NCBI GenBank assembly: GCA_900320795.1
Contig: ONTQ01000016.1
Span: forward strand, 1-33,297
DNA from: an uncultured Bacteroidales bacterium
GTDB lineage: Bacteria > Bacteroidota > Bacteroidia > Bacteroidales > UBA932
Reading direction: 5' to 3'
Length of the DNA stretch: 33,297 nucleotides
Below the pieces are notes generated by a model. It was not told the DNA's origin, searched no databases, and saw only the letters and a list, made by a program, of their open reading frames with translations. Of the stretch, positions 31,237 to 33,297 are shown one piece after another; position 1 is the stretch's first letter, and each line of letters starts with the position of its first letter. The position numbers and the translations under genes are program-made.

Positions 31237-33021
31237 CTATTGGATAAAAGCAACGATTTCGCCCTTTTCTGTCTTGTCGCCCTGCTTGCCCAGGACGGCG
31301 ACCAGAAGACCATCCACGGCAGCCACGACATCTTCGATGCCATAATAGGTCTGTACATGGCCGATCACCTTTCCGGCTTTCACTTTCGTCCCGACGACCG
31401 GAGCCTTGGAGGCGTCGTCCACATCCAGTTCCCAGAGAAGCTGGCCCTTGACCGGGCACTGAACGGGCGTGGCCTTGGGATAGCGGGCCGTGTATTCCTC
31501 GATGGAGAACTTAGGCATTTCCACCACGGGGCGTTCCACCACAATGGGCGCGCCGGCCTTGGCCTTGAGTTCGGCCAATTCTTTGTTGAAGCGCTCCTTG
31601 GCGATGCCGCTCTTGTAATCCCTGTATTGACGCTCATGCATGGCCAGTTCGAAGAGTTCCTCGTCGTCCTCGCCGTAATCCCAGCCTTCCTCGTCCATCA
31701 TCTTGCGGAACTTGGGCAGTTCGTCGGGATAGTTGTCCTGCGGGTTGCCGGTGCTGAATTCCAGCCCTTTCTCCTTGGCCAGGGTAACGATTTCCGGATC
31801 CAGTTCTCCCGGGAGTTTGCCCATATGGCCCAGAATCATGCCCCAGGTATCCTTGTCGATGGTGGTCCAGCGCGGCTTGTCGTTCAGCATGTTGAACAGG
31901 TTCATCAGGGCCGTGTTCTTCACATACTGGCTGAACGGCGTCACAAGCGGGGGATAACCCAGGCGGGGCCAGACGTATTCCACTTCTTCGAAGAGTTTCA
32001 CCATGAGGGTGTCCAGGCTCATTTCCGGGCGGCCATGGGCGCGCTGGGCGGCGTTGATGGCGCCTTGGAAGCCTTTGAGGTCGGCCATCATGGAGCCCAT
32101 CATGCCGCCGGGAAGGCCGCAGCCCACCAGGAGGGAGGTCATCAGTTTGTTGCTGGGGTTGATCCAGTAGCCCAGAAAATCGTCGATGAACTTCTGGGTG
32201 AGGCGGCGCACTTCCATGTAGGCGTCCATGTTGAGGTCCTTCACGAGGAAGCCGTCGCAGCGGAGCATTTCACGGATGGTGATCACGTCCGGATGTACCT
32301 TGCCCCAGGACAGCGGCTCTACGGCTACGTCCAGATAATCGGCGCCGGCGCGGGCTACTTCCAACATGGAGGCAACGGAAAAACCGGGACCGGTGTGGCC
32401 GTGGTACTGCACCTTGATATGGGGATACTTCCTTTTGATATCGGCCACCAGCTGACCCAGCACATTGGGACGGCCGATGCCGGCCATGTCCTTGAGGCAG
32501 ATTTCATCGGCCCCGTATTCCACCACTTTGTCCACGATGTCCATGTAGTAGGCGACCGTGTGCACGGGGGAGTGGGTGATGGAAAGGGCGACCTGCGAAA
32601 TCATCCCACCTTTCTTTGCGCCGATGACGGAGCCTTTGAGGTTGCGGTGGTCGTTGAGGCCGCAGAAAGAACGGGCGATGTCCGTTCCCTGTTTTTTCTT
32701 CACCTTGAACATGAGTTCACGTACGTCCAGCGGGACGGGATTCATGCGGAGGGCGTTGAGGCCACGTTCGAGCATGTGGGTCTGGATGCCGGCCTTGTGG
32801 AAGGGGGCGGTCCAGGCGCGTACGGCCTTGTTGGGGTTTTCGCCAAACAGGAGGTTTACCTGCTCGAAGGCGCCGCCATTGGTCTCTACGCGGTCAAAGC
32901 AGCCCATGTCGATGATGGCGGGGGCCACTTCTACCAGCTGGTCCACCCGGGGAACGTATTTTCCGGAACTTTGCCACATGTCCCTGTAAACCAGGGAAAA
33001 CTTGATTTCTCGTTTTGCCAT
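31237..33021 (-). CDS. Biotin-dependent carboxyltransferase subunit (PycB/OadA/5S-like) with a biotinyl-like domain lacking the acceptor lysine
   Basis: The 594-residue protein has an N-terminal carboxyltransferase TIM barrel. The metal site is complete: Asp14 (VYRDMWQSS), Lys177 (ICLKDMAG, the lysine that is carbamylated in relatives), His207 and His209 (YHGHTGPG). The conserved SFCGLNDHRNL is at 118-128. A post-barrel domain follows, then a C-terminal domain at about 520-594 that aligns with biotin carriers. There the sequence VIGHVQTYYGIEDVV replaces the usual EAMKM region, so Tyr560 sits where biotin-Lys should be. Substrate (pyruvate/oxaloacetate or methylmalonyl-CoA) cannot be decided. 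The ATG at 33021 is chosen because a longer frame runs antisense through tRNA-His. Confidence 0.88.
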   Translation of the reverse strand: MAKREIKFSLVYRDMWQSSGKYVPRVDQLVEVAPAIIDMGCFDRVETNGGAFEQVNLLFGENPNKAVRAWTAPFHKAGIQTHMLERGLNALRMNPVPLDVRELMFKVKKKQGTDIARSFCGLNDHRNLKGSVIGAKKGGMISQVALSITHSPVHTVAYYMDIVDKVVEYGADEICLKDMAGIGRPNVLGQLVADIKRKYPHIKVQYHGHTGPGFSVASMLEVARAGADYLDVAVEPLSWGKVHPDVITIREMLRCDGFLVKDLNMDAYMEVRRLTQKFIDDFLGYWINPSNKLMTSLLVGCGLPGGMMGSMMADLKGFQGAINAAQRAHGRPEMSLDTLMVKLFEEVEYVWPRLGYPPLVTPFSQYVKNTALMNLFNMLNDKPRWTTIDKDTWGMILGHMGKLPGELDPEIVTLAKEKGLEFSTGNPQDNYPDELPKFRKMMDEEGWDYGEDDEELFELAMHERQYRDYKSGIAKERFNKELAELKAKAGAPIVVERPVVEMPKFSIEEYTARYPKATPVQCPVKGQLLWELDVDDASKAPVVGTKVKAGKVIGHVQTYYGIEDVVAAVDGLLVAVLGKQGDKTEKGEIVAFIQ

Positions 33022-33049
33022 AGTCGGGTCAGTCAGTTTTGCTTGCACG

Positions 33050-33057
33050 CAAAGATA
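33050..33057 (-). promoter_or_regulatory. -7 box of the carboxyltransferase promoter
   Basis: TATCTTTG on the minus strand ends 28 bases before the ATG at 33021. It diverges from the tRNA-His promoter within a 98-base spacer. Confidence 0.65.
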
Positions 33058-33076
33058 GGAATTATAATTGAAAAAT

Positions 33077-33107
33077 TTTGGAAAGAAAGAAAAAATCCTT
33101 ACATTTG
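33077..33107 (+). promoter_or_regulatory. Complete -33/-7 promoter of tRNA-His
   Basis: TTTG at 33077-33080 and TACATTTG at 33100-33107 are separated by 19 bases, the classic Bacteroidota spacing. The -7 box ends 12 bases before the tRNA. This is the only promoter in the window where I see a convincing -33 element, as expected for a strong stable-RNA promoter. Confidence 0.7.
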
Positions 33108-33119
33108 CAGTCCCAATAT

Positions 33120-33196
33120 GGTGGATGTAGTTCAGCTGGTAGAGCATCGGATTGTGGTTCCGAGTGTCGTGGGTTCGAGCCCCATCATCCACCCCA
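33120..33196 (+). tRNA. tRNA-His (anticodon GTG)
   Basis: A full cloverleaf can be drawn. The acceptor stem pairs GTGGATG (33121-33127) with CATCCAC (33186-33192). The anticodon stem TCGGA/TCCGA holds the loop TTGTGGT, so the anticodon is GTG. The T arm reads GTGGG-TTCGAGC-CCCAT. Position 33120 is G and the discriminator 33193 is C, the G-1:C73 pair peculiar to tRNA-His. CCA is encoded at 33194-33196. With a GUG anticodon it is a substrate for queuosine, whose pathway includes QueF. Confidence 0.96.
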
Positions 33197-33230
33197 CAAA
33201 AAAAGCAGCCCTTCGAAAGGCTGCTTTTTT
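33197..33230. terminator. Bidirectional terminator between tRNA-His and the last gene
   Basis: AGCAGCC (33204-33210) pairs with GGCTGCT (33219-33225) around an 8-base loop, with a T run to 33230 on the plus strand and an A run before the stem (T run on the minus strand). It can end both the tRNA-His transcript and the convergent gene at the right edge. Confidence 0.8.
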
Positions 33231-33247
33231 GCTTCTATGGGCACCGT

Positions 33248-33297
33248 TTAGATGTTATAGACCGTGTAGGTGTTCTTCTTCACTTCTTTGTTGTCGG
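33248..33297 (-). CDS. 3' end of an unidentified minus-strand gene (partial)
   Basis: Sixteen bases after the terminator's plus-strand T run is a TAA read on the minus strand (33250-33248). The open frame upstream runs to the window edge and encodes a tail ending DNKEVKKNTYTVYNI. Too little is visible to assign a family. The shared terminator supports it being a real gene end. Confidence 0.5.
   Translation of the reverse strand, partial: DNKEVKKNTYTVYNI

Noticed and set aside
33022-33192. A 57-residue N-terminal extension of the carboxyltransferase
   Set aside because: It reads antisense through tRNA-His (giving the familiar spurious peptide RTHDTRNHN) and across the -7 box at 33050-33057. 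The ATG at 33021 gives the normal N-terminus.

Overview
The window is chromosomal DNA from a GC-rich member of the Bacteroidota, most likely Bacteroidales. Three things point there. Gene starts are preceded by the Bacteroidota-type -7 box TAnnTTTG, seen at about ten places. Families largely confined to the phylum are present (a DUF4293-like membrane protein, a Bacteroidota-type FtsL). The murein gene order mraZ-rsmH-ftsL-ftsI-murE-mraY-murD-ftsW-murG-murC-ftsQ-ftsA-ftsZ, without murF or ddl, also fits. I cannot name the genus. The content is almost entirely core housekeeping; I see no transposase, integrase, phage gene or CRISPR array, and no gap longer than about 100 bases without a gene.

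Layout. 1-1699 (+): the end of an unidentified gene, then prfA (RF1) and queF. 1700-4315 (-): a fatty-acid elongation operon, fabK-fabF-fabZ. 4340-5589 (-): murQ and a DUF4293-like membrane protein. 5661-7858 (+): a sugar-nucleotidyltransferase-like gene, a CPBP membrane protease and a DivIC/FtsB-like division protein, spaced by one base each. 7859-9643 (-): gltX. 9697-10557 (+): folP, carrying an in-frame 84-bp palindromic insertion. 10594-25871 (-): the 13-gene division and cell-wall (dcw) cluster, read from mraZ to ftsZ. 26029-28416 (-): an LEA14-like lipoprotein, a SPOR-domain protein and rpoN, closed by a strong terminator just ahead of mraZ. 28441-30420 (-): upp and miaB. 30462-31145 (-): radC. 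31237-33021 (-): a biotin-dependent carboxyltransferase subunit. 33120-33196 (+): tRNA-His. The window ends in the 3' tip of a minus-strand gene.

How the genes work together. The dcw cluster supplies the cytoplasmic Mur ligases C, D and E, the lipid I/II enzymes MraY and MurG, the septal synthase pair FtsW-FtsI, the membrane linkers FtsQ and FtsL, and the FtsA-FtsZ ring. Neighbours overlap by 1 or 4 bases or lie 3-15 bases apart, so it is probably one translationally coupled operon. The divIC, murQ and SPOR genes elsewhere in the window belong to the same envelope and division theme. Upstream of mraZ are four TGGAA-like boxes on an exact 10-bp period, which looks like an MraZ operator.

Most interesting points: (1) the palindromic element inside folP, open in at least four reading frames; (2) the 10-bp-periodic mraZ operator; (3) a carboxyltransferase whose C-terminal biotinyl-like domain has Tyr where the biotinylated Lys should be; (4) several genes whose -7 box lies so close to the start codon that the mRNA should be leaderless or nearly so; (5) substitutions or insertions at conserved sites of FolP, MurE, MraY and GltX.
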